The notes below the pieces were generated by a model that was not told where the DNA came from, did not search any database, and saw only the letters and a list, made by a program, of their open reading frames with translations. 9,049 nt of DNA from Spirochaetales bacterium. GTDB lineage: Bacteria; Spirochaetota; Spirochaetia; Sphaerochaetales; Sphaerochaetaceae. Location of the stretch: NCBI GenBank assembly GCA_022771185.1, contig JALFCJ010000137.1, positions 1-9,049 of the forward strand, given 5' to 3'. Position numbers and translations under genes: made by a program. Shown here piece after piece: positions 1 through 4,368 of this stretch (position 1 is the first letter of the stretch; every line of letters begins with the position of its first letter).

Positions 1-53
1 TGATAGAGGAGAAGCGTTCGGTTATGGCTCTTCACTATATGTTCATCGCTCAT
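1..53 (-). CDS. tnpA: IS200/IS605-family transposase TnpA, N-terminal fragment (runs off window)
   Basis: Seen: reading the minus strand from the ATG at 53-51 gives MSDEHIVKSHNRTLLLY with no stop before the window edge. A GAGG ribosome-site core lies two bases upstream, which is close but usable. Family knowledge: the KSHNxTxLLYH N-terminus is typical of the small HUH (Y1) transposases of the IS200/IS605 group, which move single-stranded DNA by recognising subterminal hairpins. The catalytic HUH and Tyr residues would lie outside the window. Context: several strong hairpins lie immediately upstream, as expected for the left end of such an element. Only 17 codons are visible, so whether the gene is intact is unknown. 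The identification rests on this short match plus the hairpins. Confidence 0.66.
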   Translation of the reverse strand, partial: MSDEHIVKSHNRTLLLY

Positions 54-71
54 AACCTCATTTATAACATA

Positions 72-97
72 CGACCCAAGGGTCGGGGAATTGACCC
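72..97. repeat. Mutually exclusive GACCC/GGGTC hairpins upstream of tnpA
   Basis: CGACCC (72-77) and GGGTCG (80-85) form a perfect arm pair around AA. GGGTC (80-84) can instead pair with a second GACCC (93-97) across GGGGAATT. The two pairings cannot coexist. In the tnpA leader this is what a simple RNA switch or a transposase-recognition structure would look like. The choice between those roles is inference. Confidence 0.55.
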
Positions 98-99
98 AG

Positions 100-133
100 G
101 CTTCTTAACGCTACGCGTCTCGCGTTAAGAAGC
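100..133. repeat. 12-bp perfect hairpin in tnpA leader / IS left end
   Basis: GCTTCTTAACGC (100-111) is the exact reverse complement of GCGTTAAGAAGC (122-133), separated by a 10-base loop that is itself CGCG-rich. This is the strongest inverted repeat in the left part of the window. There is no T-tract on either side, so it is not a classical terminator. It could be the DNA hairpin bound by TnpA or a structured leader RNA. Confidence 0.7.
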
Positions 134-151
134 AGATTAACAAAGAGCATC

Positions 152-168
152 AGTTCATCCTTTGAACT
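152..168. repeat. Short hairpin, candidate outer left-end palindrome of the IS
   Basis: AGTTCA (152-157) pairs with TGAACT (163-168) around a 5-base loop. It is the outermost inverted repeat on the tnpA-upstream side, and its size suits a subterminal IS200/IS605 palindrome. A 6-bp stem alone is weak evidence, so the assignment depends on the neighbouring tnpA. Confidence 0.35.
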
Positions 169-342
169 TATTGATAAAATCACAGGTAGCTCCGGGTCCT
201 CTGGTTTATCGGGATCTTAAAGTGAAACATGCTCCTCTAAAGGTGGAACTGGTGTATCTGGAACAGATGGAGTTTTAGGCTCTTCACATGATACTATAAC
301 TATAAGAGCCAATACGATAATCAGGGCCATCATAACTTTCAC
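169..342 (-). pseudogene. Short lipoprotein gene, interrupted
   Basis: Seen: a GTG at 342-340 is preceded by AGAGGA at a spacing of five bases, which decides this start over the ATG at 471. The product begins with Lys, a hydrophobic stretch and a lipobox Ile-Val-Ser-Cys (Cys19), then a Pro/Glu/Asp-rich linker. A TAA at 219-217 ends it after 41 residues. The same frame stays open beyond the stop and continues DPDKPEDPELP, of the same composition, before running into the IS-like hairpins. Inference: this was a longer surface lipoprotein broken by a nonsense change and probably by IS insertion. Lipoproteins with SC lipoboxes and acidic Pro-rich spacers are common in spirochaetes. No functional domain is visible. 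A genuine 41-residue lipoprotein cannot be fully excluded. Confidence 0.55.
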
Positions 343-533
343 TAGGGTCCTCTTTATAATATAACTCCTTATATAATAAGAATGCGTTTCATAGTCTAAA
401 ATTGACACGTAAATACTGAAAAAATAATCACAAAACACTTTGTTTGTATTATTTTCTCTCGGCATAATCATCCTACTGTAGTGTTTATCCTAACCCTTCA
501 TTGGATACCCCCCTGTCTTTGAGGAGACAATTA

Positions 534-553
534 TCTATGTTGAGAAACATAGA
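534..553. repeat. Stem-loop with GAGA tetraloop
   Basis: TCTATGTT (534-541) and AACATAGA (546-553) form an 8-bp perfect stem closing a GAGA (GNRA-type) tetraloop. It lies 27 bases before the terminator at 581-610 on the plus strand, so both could belong to the 3' part of a short structured transcript. No RNA family is recognised. Confidence 0.4.
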
Positions 554-580
554 GTTCAATATCAAAGCACAATCTTTCAG

Positions 581-610
581 AGCAACAGAGCTATTGTTGT
601 TGCTTTTTTT
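581..610 (+). terminator. Rho-independent terminator, plus strand
   Basis: AGCAACA (581-587) pairs with TGTTGCT (598-604), followed by an unbroken run of seven T (604-610). This is a classical intrinsic terminator for plus-strand transcription. No recognisable plus-strand gene lies upstream, so the transcript it ends is either a small RNA starting around 480-530 or a remnant of a deleted gene. A 63-codon plus-strand frame (501-692) runs straight through it and is not credible as a gene. Confidence 0.65.
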
Positions 611-790
611 CCTTCTCTATTCTGATATTCCAAAACTACATAACATATTAGTTCAACTAGAATTAACTACAGAAGAGAGTTATGAGCAGTAAATTATCCA
701 CTAGTGGTGTAGACAATCTATTATAAATCCATATACAAAAGGCCAGTGGTAACTTAAGACAATATGCATGAAATTACAAACAACCTTTAC

Positions 791-847
791 GTTTTCGCTC
801 TCTCAATGATACGCTTGTCAGGATCATTGTTAGCGTCGTTCGAAAAC
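791..847. repeat. Nested multi-segment inverted repeat
   Basis: Three arm pairs nest: GTTTT (791-795) with AAAAC (843-847), CGCT (796-799) with AGCG (832-835), and CAATGAT (804-810) with ATCATTG (823-829), around a 12-base loop. The segments are separated by asymmetric internal loops (4 bases against 2, and 7 bases on the right side only). It could be a folded RNA, a recombination site or an IS-end remnant. attC-type integron boxes were looked for and do not fit. Confidence 0.4.
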
Positions 848-867
848 AACAAAAGGAGAGTGAGGAC

Positions 868-904
868 AAAATCCTAGACTTTTCTTAAGGAGGAAAAGGA
901 TTTT
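868..904. repeat. Hairpin holding a Shine-Dalgarno-like AAGGAGG at its loop
   Basis: AAAATC (868-873) pairs with GATTTT (899-904), and CTTTTC (879-884) with GAAAAG (893-898), with a 5-base bulge on one side. The 8-base loop (885-892) plus one stem base contains AAGGAGG. The following plus-strand frame is broken, so any translational control would be a relic. Confidence 0.4.
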
Positions 905-967
905 GGCAAAATACACTAAGTAAAAGAAACAGAATGATATCCTCGTCGCATAACGCTAGAAACATAA

Positions 968-1178
968 CGGAATATCCTAGTTAAAATCGGTAAGCTAAGC
1001 TTTGGTCAAGCTTTCGATGCTAAAGGAGAATGTTTCTTTGGAACTATAGCAAAAGATAAAACAGTTTCTTTCCCTAAAATGGCTGCTTGATGATCCTATT
1101 TCAACCGTACAGGTGGTAATTTTTGATGAAGACTACCTTTTTCTCAGTGTACCTGAAATCTGGAGTGCCTCATCTTAG
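968..1178 (+). pseudogene. Frameshifted coding remnant, unknown family
   Basis: One plus-strand frame is open from 968 to the TGA at 1088-1090 and reads like protein (KIGKLSFGQAFDAKGECFFG and onward). The next frame is open from 1050 to the TAG at 1176-1178 and includes WLLDDPISTVQVVIFDEDY. The first flows into the second if one base is shifted around 1080, giving a plausible soluble C-terminal segment of about 70 residues. Stops at 965-967 and earlier cut it off upstream. I do not recognise the family. Chance open frames of this size occur, so the call rests on the protein-like composition of both halves. Confidence 0.35.
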
Positions 1179-1200
1179 AGACTGATGCTGTTGGCATTAT

Positions 1201-2544
1201 TCATTTTATGACTATCCAACGACCATTACGGTTATTACCGATTCTTTCTACCATACCTTTTTCCTGTAAAAAAGCTAAAGATCTCTCAACTGTTCTTTTA
1301 CTGATACCGCATTTTTCTGCAATTTGAGTTGCAGTGTCGTCAGGCCATGTGATGATGTGACTCAGAACCTTCTTATCTGATGGTTTAATACCGCCATTAA
1401 TACCGCCATTAATACCGCCATCCTGCGGTATACCGCCATTTTTGATTCTGTATTCCATAACTTCTCTATCAAACGGTATGGTACACTTAATATAGTTGTC
1501 TTCGATTTCAAATGCTTCTTCGCCATATTTCTCAACTATAGTCGGTACGCCATGACCGGTATGCTCCACAAGATTCATACTCAGAAATATTCTCATCAAA
1601 GTTGCATTTCTTGGCTTGCTAATTCCCTCAAAGAACTGTTTTTTAGTCATTCCCCTTGGAAGTCCGCCATGTGACAAGATTTCGATACGATCATAGAACA
1701 TGGAAATCTGAGGTTCTGTTATTGTCCAGTCATTATGGACAATGGCATTGAGCAAGGCTTCATCGACACAGTCAATATCGTATAAGTACTTGTCAACCCT
1801 TGGTCTGACAGTGGTATTTGAGAGACAGGCGTTTTCTGCAACGAGCTTATTCTTGATTTTGGTGTAAGTGGTCAATAAGCAACCATACCCAAAATCATTT
1901 CTCTCTGATATTGAAGCTTTGTTATATCCCTGGAACTTGACAAAGATAAAAGGAATATTGTTTTTATCTGCAAGGAGTTCCGCCAAAAGGTTGTATTCGC
2001 CTTTTTCATTTTTGAGGTTTATATTTGTTTCAAAACTGTCATTGACATGAAATCCCTTCTCCGTGTAGTAGATCTTCAATTCTCTAAATGACAATTCACT
2101 TAAACACGATCTTTTCTTGAGCATATATTCGCTATCGATAAAATTCTGTTCATATCTGATTTTGATCTGCTCTGCAGTCATTTCTTTGCATGTAGTACCA
2201 ACCCTGATGGTACATCCACTGGAAGAGAATCCATACTTTTTTTGGCAATAAATGTTTTTTGCACCCTTGCTGACATTAATCAGTATCAGCGGCTTCTGTT
2301 CCTCGAACTTAACCTCTGTTGATACTTCATCCTGCGGATTTGGTTCAATCTGCATAGTAATGATGTCTGAAATTTTTCGCAGTGTTTCATCAAGTTTATC
2401 AACTCCGGTTATATAGCCATTATCCTTTACTCCAACGACAATAGTCCCGCCATCGCTGTTCAGAAATGACACTATCTCTTTTGAGATTGTGTCACTGTAT
2501 TTTTCCTTGAGCTCCATAGATTCGGATTCGATATACTTCTGCAT
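1201..2544 (-). CDS. AlbA_2 (Schlafen-type) / GHKL ATPase / winged-helix transcriptional regulator
   Basis: Domains seen in the 447-residue product: residues 3-125 match the AlbA_2 (Schlafen AlbA-like) pattern, with ESMELKEKYSD, KEIVSFLNSDGGTIVVGV and DNGYITGVD. Residues about 245-345 hold the HATPase_c_4-like segment (EALLNAIVHNDW, FYDRIEILSHGGLP, GHG). Residues 369-386 are a GGI tandem repeat hinge. Residues 390-447 form a winged helix with recognition helix near ISKRTVERSLAFL. Family knowledge: such proteins are usually annotated as ATP-binding or putative transcriptional regulators, often autonomous or near defence and mobile DNA; their biochemical role is poorly defined. The start is well supported: TGAGGTGA lies five bases before the ATG. 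It stands alone on the minus strand with a palindrome next to its promoter, so autoregulation is likely (inference). The full length suggests an intact gene. Confidence 0.85.
   Translation of the reverse strand: MQKYIESESMELKEKYSDTISKEIVSFLNSDGGTIVVGVKDNGYITGVDKLDETLRKISDIITMQIEPNPQDEVSTEVKFEEQKPLILINVSKGAKNIYCQKKYGFSSSGCTIRVGTTCKEMTAEQIKIRYEQNFIDSEYMLKKRSCLSELSFRELKIYYTEKGFHVNDSFETNINLKNEKGEYNLLAELLADKNNIPFIFVKFQGYNKASISERNDFGYGCLLTTYTKIKNKLVAENACLSNTTVRPRVDKYLYDIDCVDEALLNAIVHNDWTITEPQISMFYDRIEILSHGGLPRGMTKKQFFEGISKPRNATLMRIFLSMNLVEHTGHGVPTIVEKYGEEAFEIEDNYIKCTIPFDREVMEYRIKNGGIPQDGGINGGINGGIKPSDKKVLSHIITWPDDTATQIAEKCGISKRTVERSLAFLQEKGMVERIGNNRNGRWIVIK
1385..1439. repeat. Tandem 12-bp repeat encoding the GGI hinge, plus a palindromic variant
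   Basis: TTAATACCGCCA occurs three times head to tail (1385-1396, 1397-1408, 1409-1420). A diverged fourth copy ends at 1439. GCGGTATACCGC (1425-1436) is a perfect 12-bp palindrome within this block. On the coding strand the units translate as Asn-Gly-Gly-Ile. The same ATACCGCCA word forms both arms of the palindrome upstream of the gene. Confidence 0.85.
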
Positions 2545-2564
2545 AAAATCACCTCAACAATACT

Positions 2565-2593
2565 AATATAGCACATTACCGTCAAACAAGCAA
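2565..2593 (-). promoter_or_regulatory. Putative promoter of the AlbA_2 regulator gene
   Basis: On the minus strand TATATT (2570-2565) is preceded at exactly 17 bases by TTGCTT (2593-2588). The -10 is good and the -35 is weak (only TTG matches), as often seen when an activator or repressor acts. An alternative -35-like TTGACG lies between them but would put the start site on top of the ribosome site. The palindrome at 2595-2619 begins one base upstream of the -35. Confidence 0.4.
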
Positions 2594-2594
2594 C

Positions 2595-2619
2595 AATACC
2601 GCCATTGTGTGGCGGTATT
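2595..2619. promoter_or_regulatory. Perfect 10-bp-arm palindrome, likely operator
   Basis: AATACCGCCA (2595-2604) and TGGCGGTATT (2610-2619) are exact reverse complements around a 5-base spacer, abutting the predicted -35 of the AlbA_2 gene. Spacing and symmetry fit a dimeric winged-helix protein. The encoded regulator is the obvious candidate ligand, by inference. The arm sequence recurs in the tandem repeat at 1385-1439. Confidence 0.65.
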
Positions 2620-2622
2620 AAA

Positions 2623-2822
2623 AGTAATTTTCTTTATCCTTTAATTTTTTCTATATAATTAATATCCACATTTAGCTAACATCAATTTATTGTTTATTAT
2701 CTGCAAGTTTTCTGAAATCATTCTACAATTATTGAATACCGCGTTCCACCGTTTCAGAATATCGTTCGTTGTATCCCACTTGTCTCAGTAAGAAAACCAC
2801 TCCAAATACCATATAAGTTGAT
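2623..2822. other. Gene-free, AT-rich spacer
   Basis: No open frame with start and ribosome site is seen on either strand. The stretch is AT-rich and contains a loose TCTGAAA/TTTCAGA inverted repeat and one more AATACCGC-like word near 2743. Nothing else is supportable. Confidence 0.4.
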
Positions 2823-2868
2823 ATAAGTGGCGGAATCTATATGTTTTTAAGGAGATTCCGCCATTTAT
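2823..2868. repeat. 16-bp inverted repeat between the AlbA_2 gene and the cupin gene
   Basis: TGGCGGAATCT (2828-2838) is the exact complement of AGATTCCGCCA (2853-2863). The stem extends outward by five more pairs, one a G-T wobble, to 2823 and 2868, with a 14-base loop. It lies 22 bases past the stop of the cupin gene, so it may end that transcript, but it lacks a T-tract on either strand. Its TGGCGG core is shared with the operator at 2595-2619. Confidence 0.65.
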
Positions 2869-2889
2869 CTAGGTATATACGATACTTAC

Positions 2890-3243
2890 TTAGAAGATTA
2901 CAGCGTCTGAAGCAGTATAAGACGAAAGTGAATCTGCCTTTACCTGGATACATACAAAAGTGAATGAAGAGTCACTAGAAGCAGAGAATTGACGTTTTGC
3001 TTCAGGTGCAATTCTAATCCAGTCCCCTTCCTCTAGAGGTATTGTTTCACCATCTAGAACTACTTTCCCTTTTCCTGATATTACTCCGTATATTTCTTCA
3101 TTTTCTTTATGAGCGTGTACAAACGGAACACCAGCTCCAGCAGGGAGATTGTTGATGCTGATCTCAGCACCAGTGAGTGACAAAGCGTCGTGAAGTTCTG
3201 TTCTGTTTTCATGTCCAACGTTTGTTTTTGAATAAGCTGACAT
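2890..3243 (-). CDS. Small single-domain cupin protein
   Basis: The start is the ATG at 3243-3241, preceded by AAGGAG at a spacing of nine bases; an upstream in-frame ATG at 3330 lacks a ribosome site. The product is 117 residues, the usual size of a single-domain cupin. Motif 1 is clear: G38, H43, H45 and E49/E50 (HAHKENEEIYGVISGKG). Motif 2 (GDWIRIAPEAKRQF, about 73-86) lacks the usual His, with Gln85 in its place, so the metal site would have three of the four canonical ligands. The substrate cannot be read from the sequence. It is divergent from a HxlR-type regulator, an arrangement often seen for redox- or electrophile-responsive detoxification genes; control by that neighbour is inferred. 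Confidence 0.82.
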   Translation of the reverse strand: MSAYSKTNVGHENRTELHDALSLTGAEISINNLPAGAGVPFVHAHKENEEIYGVISGKGKVVLDGETIPLEEGDWIRIAPEAKRQFSASSDSSFTFVCIQVKADSLSSYTASDAVIF

Positions 3244-3300
3244 TATGTTTTTCTCCTTGGTTTTCTTTTTCCCCAAATATACAACAGATGTTTTTCCATT

Positions 3301-3328
3301 AAAAGTACGCACTTTTTTGTAACTGTAC
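3301..3328. promoter_or_regulatory. Putative HxlR-type operator between cupin and regulator
   Basis: AAAAGT (3301-3306) and ACTTTT (3311-3316) form a perfect interrupted palindrome, and GTAC occurs at 3305-3308 and again at 3325-3328, about two helical turns apart. A GTAC/ACTTTT/GTAAC pattern resembles operators of HxlR/YodB-type regulators. The site lies in the shared upstream region, where it could control both divergent genes. Core promoter hexamers could not be placed with confidence. Confidence 0.4.
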
Positions 3329-3340
3329 ACTATAAATTGA

Positions 3341-3685
3341 ATGTGTTATCCTCAGATTATGAAAACAAAAGATGAACTTCCAGACTGTCCCGTTGCTACT
3401 TCCGTATCCCTAATAGGAGGCAAGTGGAAACTACTGATTCTGAGAAATCTCAGAACCCGTCCCTGGCGCTTCAATGAGCTACAAAGGGATTTGGAAGGTA
3501 TATCACAGAAAGTGCTTACAGACAGCCTTAGGCAAATGGCTGATGATGGTATCATTATCCGTCATGATTACATGTCTATTCCCCCGAAAGTGGAATATGA
3601 ACTAACAGATATCGGTAAAAAGATGCTTCCAATAATAGATGCCCTCGCTGATTTCGGAAAGTATTATAAATCAGTCATTCTCTAA
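3341..3685 (+). CDS. HxlR-family winged-helix transcriptional regulator
   Basis: The 114-residue product carries the family hallmarks: CPVATSVSLIGGKWKLLIL (Cys16 through helix 2), RFNELQRDLEGISQKVLTDSLRQM (recognition helix region, 43-66), and the wing with PPKVEYELTDIGKKMLP. In YodB/HypR-type members the equivalent N-terminal Cys senses oxidants or electrophiles; that Cys is present here. An in-frame ATG at 3359 would give a 108-residue form starting MKTKDEL, a common HxlR N-terminus. Neither ATG has a convincing Shine-Dalgarno, so the start is uncertain. A TATAAA at 3331-3336 is a possible -10 that would favour the later start. Its 3' end overlaps the convergent SAP gene by 15 bases. Confidence 0.9.
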   Translation: MCYPQIMKTKDELPDCPVATSVSLIGGKWKLLILRNLRTRPWRFNELQRDLEGISQKVLTDSLRQMADDGIIIRHDYMSIPPKVEYELTDIGKKMLPIIDALADFGKYYKSVIL

Positions 3686-4171
3686 TACTTTAAGATCATC
3701 TACCTCGAATATAGGGTGCAAAGTGATTGTCTTCTTATACTTCCAGCATTTTATAGCATCTGAAAGCATCAATCCTTCGGTCTGGGAGAAGAATGCCTTT
3801 ATATATGTATTGTACTCAAACTGAGAATCCACATCTGGTTTTATCTTACATACCTCTCTGTATGCCTGAACTGCATCAAGATAAGTTTTACCATGGTTCT
3901 GTTTCAACCATTTCTGAAAAGAGACTTTAAAGGTGAAGCCTTTACCAAGCTTACTTATAAAATAGGCTCTATGATTTTCTGAGCACCTGATATTCTCTTC
4001 AATGATAGTATCATCGGTAATGACGGAAGGTGAATTATCTCTGACTTTTGTCTTTCTTACTTCTTCTTTTCCGTTGATTCTATTATAGAGCTCTTCCTTA
4101 CTTCCGTTTGCAGATATTCCCCTCTTCTTACACTCTTTCTGAAGCTCTGCCTTTGTCTGATATTTCTCCAT
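3671..4171 (-). CDS. SAP-domain protein with DUF6434 region
   Basis: The product has 166 residues. Residues 3-33 form a SAP helix-extension-helix DNA-binding motif (TKAELQKECKKRGISANGSKEELYNRI). A charged linker follows to about residue 50. Residues 52-145 match the DUF6434 pattern (KGFTFKVSFQKWLKQNHGKTY, QFEYNTYIKAFF, DAIKCWKYKK). Family knowledge: SAP motifs bind AT-rich DNA; DUF6434 proteins are widespread but uncharacterised. No Shine-Dalgarno precedes the ATG, which is odd because other starts here have strong ones, but the SAP motif begins right at this Met. It sits between the HxlR regulator and mcrC on the same strand as mcrBC, though a 197-base gap argues against one operon. Confidence 0.78.
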   Translation of the reverse strand: MEKYQTKAELQKECKKRGISANGSKEELYNRINGKEEVRKTKVRDNSPSVITDDTIIEENIRCSENHRAYFISKLGKGFTFKVSFQKWLKQNHGKTYLDAVQAYREVCKIKPDVDSQFEYNTYIKAFFSQTEGLMLSDAIKCWKYKKTITLHPIFEVDDLKVLEND

Positions 4172-4190
4172 ATCAAGATATTATCATACA

Positions 4191-4222
4191 TTACAGTCTG
4201 TAAGGAACTTCATCATTCCTTA
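4191..4222. promoter_or_regulatory. Two overlapping palindromes upstream of the SAP gene
   Basis: TTACAG-T-CTGTAA (4191-4203) is a perfect 13-base palindrome, 20 bases upstream of the SAP-gene ATG. It shares its last bases with TAAGGAA (4201-4207), whose complement TTCCTTA is at 4216-4222. In this position they would overlap the promoter, fitting a repressor site. TTACAGT recurs at 4239-4245. The ligand is unknown. Confidence 0.42.
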
Positions 4223-4314
4223 TGGGTATTATTCATACTTACAGTTACGCATCTTATGATCTGAGGATAAAAACACCCAGCGATATTATCTGCGAGTATG
4301 GCAAATAGTATAAA

Positions 4315-4330
4315 CATCGGATATCCGATG
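4315..4330 (-). terminator. 16-bp perfect palindrome downstream of mcrC, possible weak terminator
   Basis: CATCGGAT and ATCCGATG make a continuous 16-base palindrome. It starts 39 bases beyond the mcrC stop. On the minus strand it is followed by TTTATACT, a poor T-tract, while the plus strand is followed by six A. A minus-strand hairpin CATCGG-ATAT-CCGATG could terminate mcrBC inefficiently. A protein-binding site is an equal alternative. Confidence 0.4.
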
Positions 4331-4368
4331 AAAAAACCAAACAGTGTTGGAATTATAGAAATACTATT

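Larger units (their letters stand above)
1..168 (-). mobile_element. IS200/IS605-type insertion sequence, left-end part
   Basis: Seen: a tnpA start lies at 53, and the region upstream of it on the same strand carries three inverted repeats (72-97, 100-133, 152-168). Family knowledge: IS200/IS605 elements have no terminal inverted repeats; they carry subterminal palindromes at each end plus structured 5' leaders that damp tnpA translation. Inference: 168 is the outer edge of the last hairpin, not a proven element boundary. The true left end could lie anywhere from about 134 to 190. The element sits against the 3' part of a lipoprotein frame, suggesting that this gene was the insertion target. 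Confidence 0.5.
691..965. other. Gene-free stretch with two compound inverted repeats
   Basis: No frame on either strand shows a credible start and uninterrupted coding here. The plus strand between about 890 and 965 has an AAGGAGG ribosome-site-like motif followed by TTG and a few plausible codons (Leu-Ala-Lys-Tyr-Thr-Lys), then several stops, as in a decayed gene start. Two compound inverted repeats (791-847 and 868-904) are the other contents. Confidence 0.4.

Noticed and set aside
343..471. N-terminal extension of the lipoprotein to an ATG at 471
   Set aside because: It would put 43 non-signal residues before the hydrophobic segment and lipobox. The GTG at 342 has a proper ribosome site.
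501..692. Plus-strand 63-codon open frame
   Set aside because: It has no ribosome site, runs through the intrinsic terminator at 581-610 (the Leu/Phe run is the T-tract), and has no family resemblance.
791..847. Integron attC recombination site
   Set aside because: The arms do not carry the RYYYAAC and GTTRRRY core boxes; GTTAGCG breaks the pattern and there is no matching partner box.
1385..1439. CRISPR array or minisatellite
   Set aside because: The units are 12 bases, head to tail with no spacers, in frame with the protein; this is a coding tandem repeat.
3244..3330. 29-residue upstream extension of the cupin
   Set aside because: AAGGAG is correctly spaced for the ATG at 3243. The extra residues are Lys-rich and outside the cupin fold, and would cover the putative operator.
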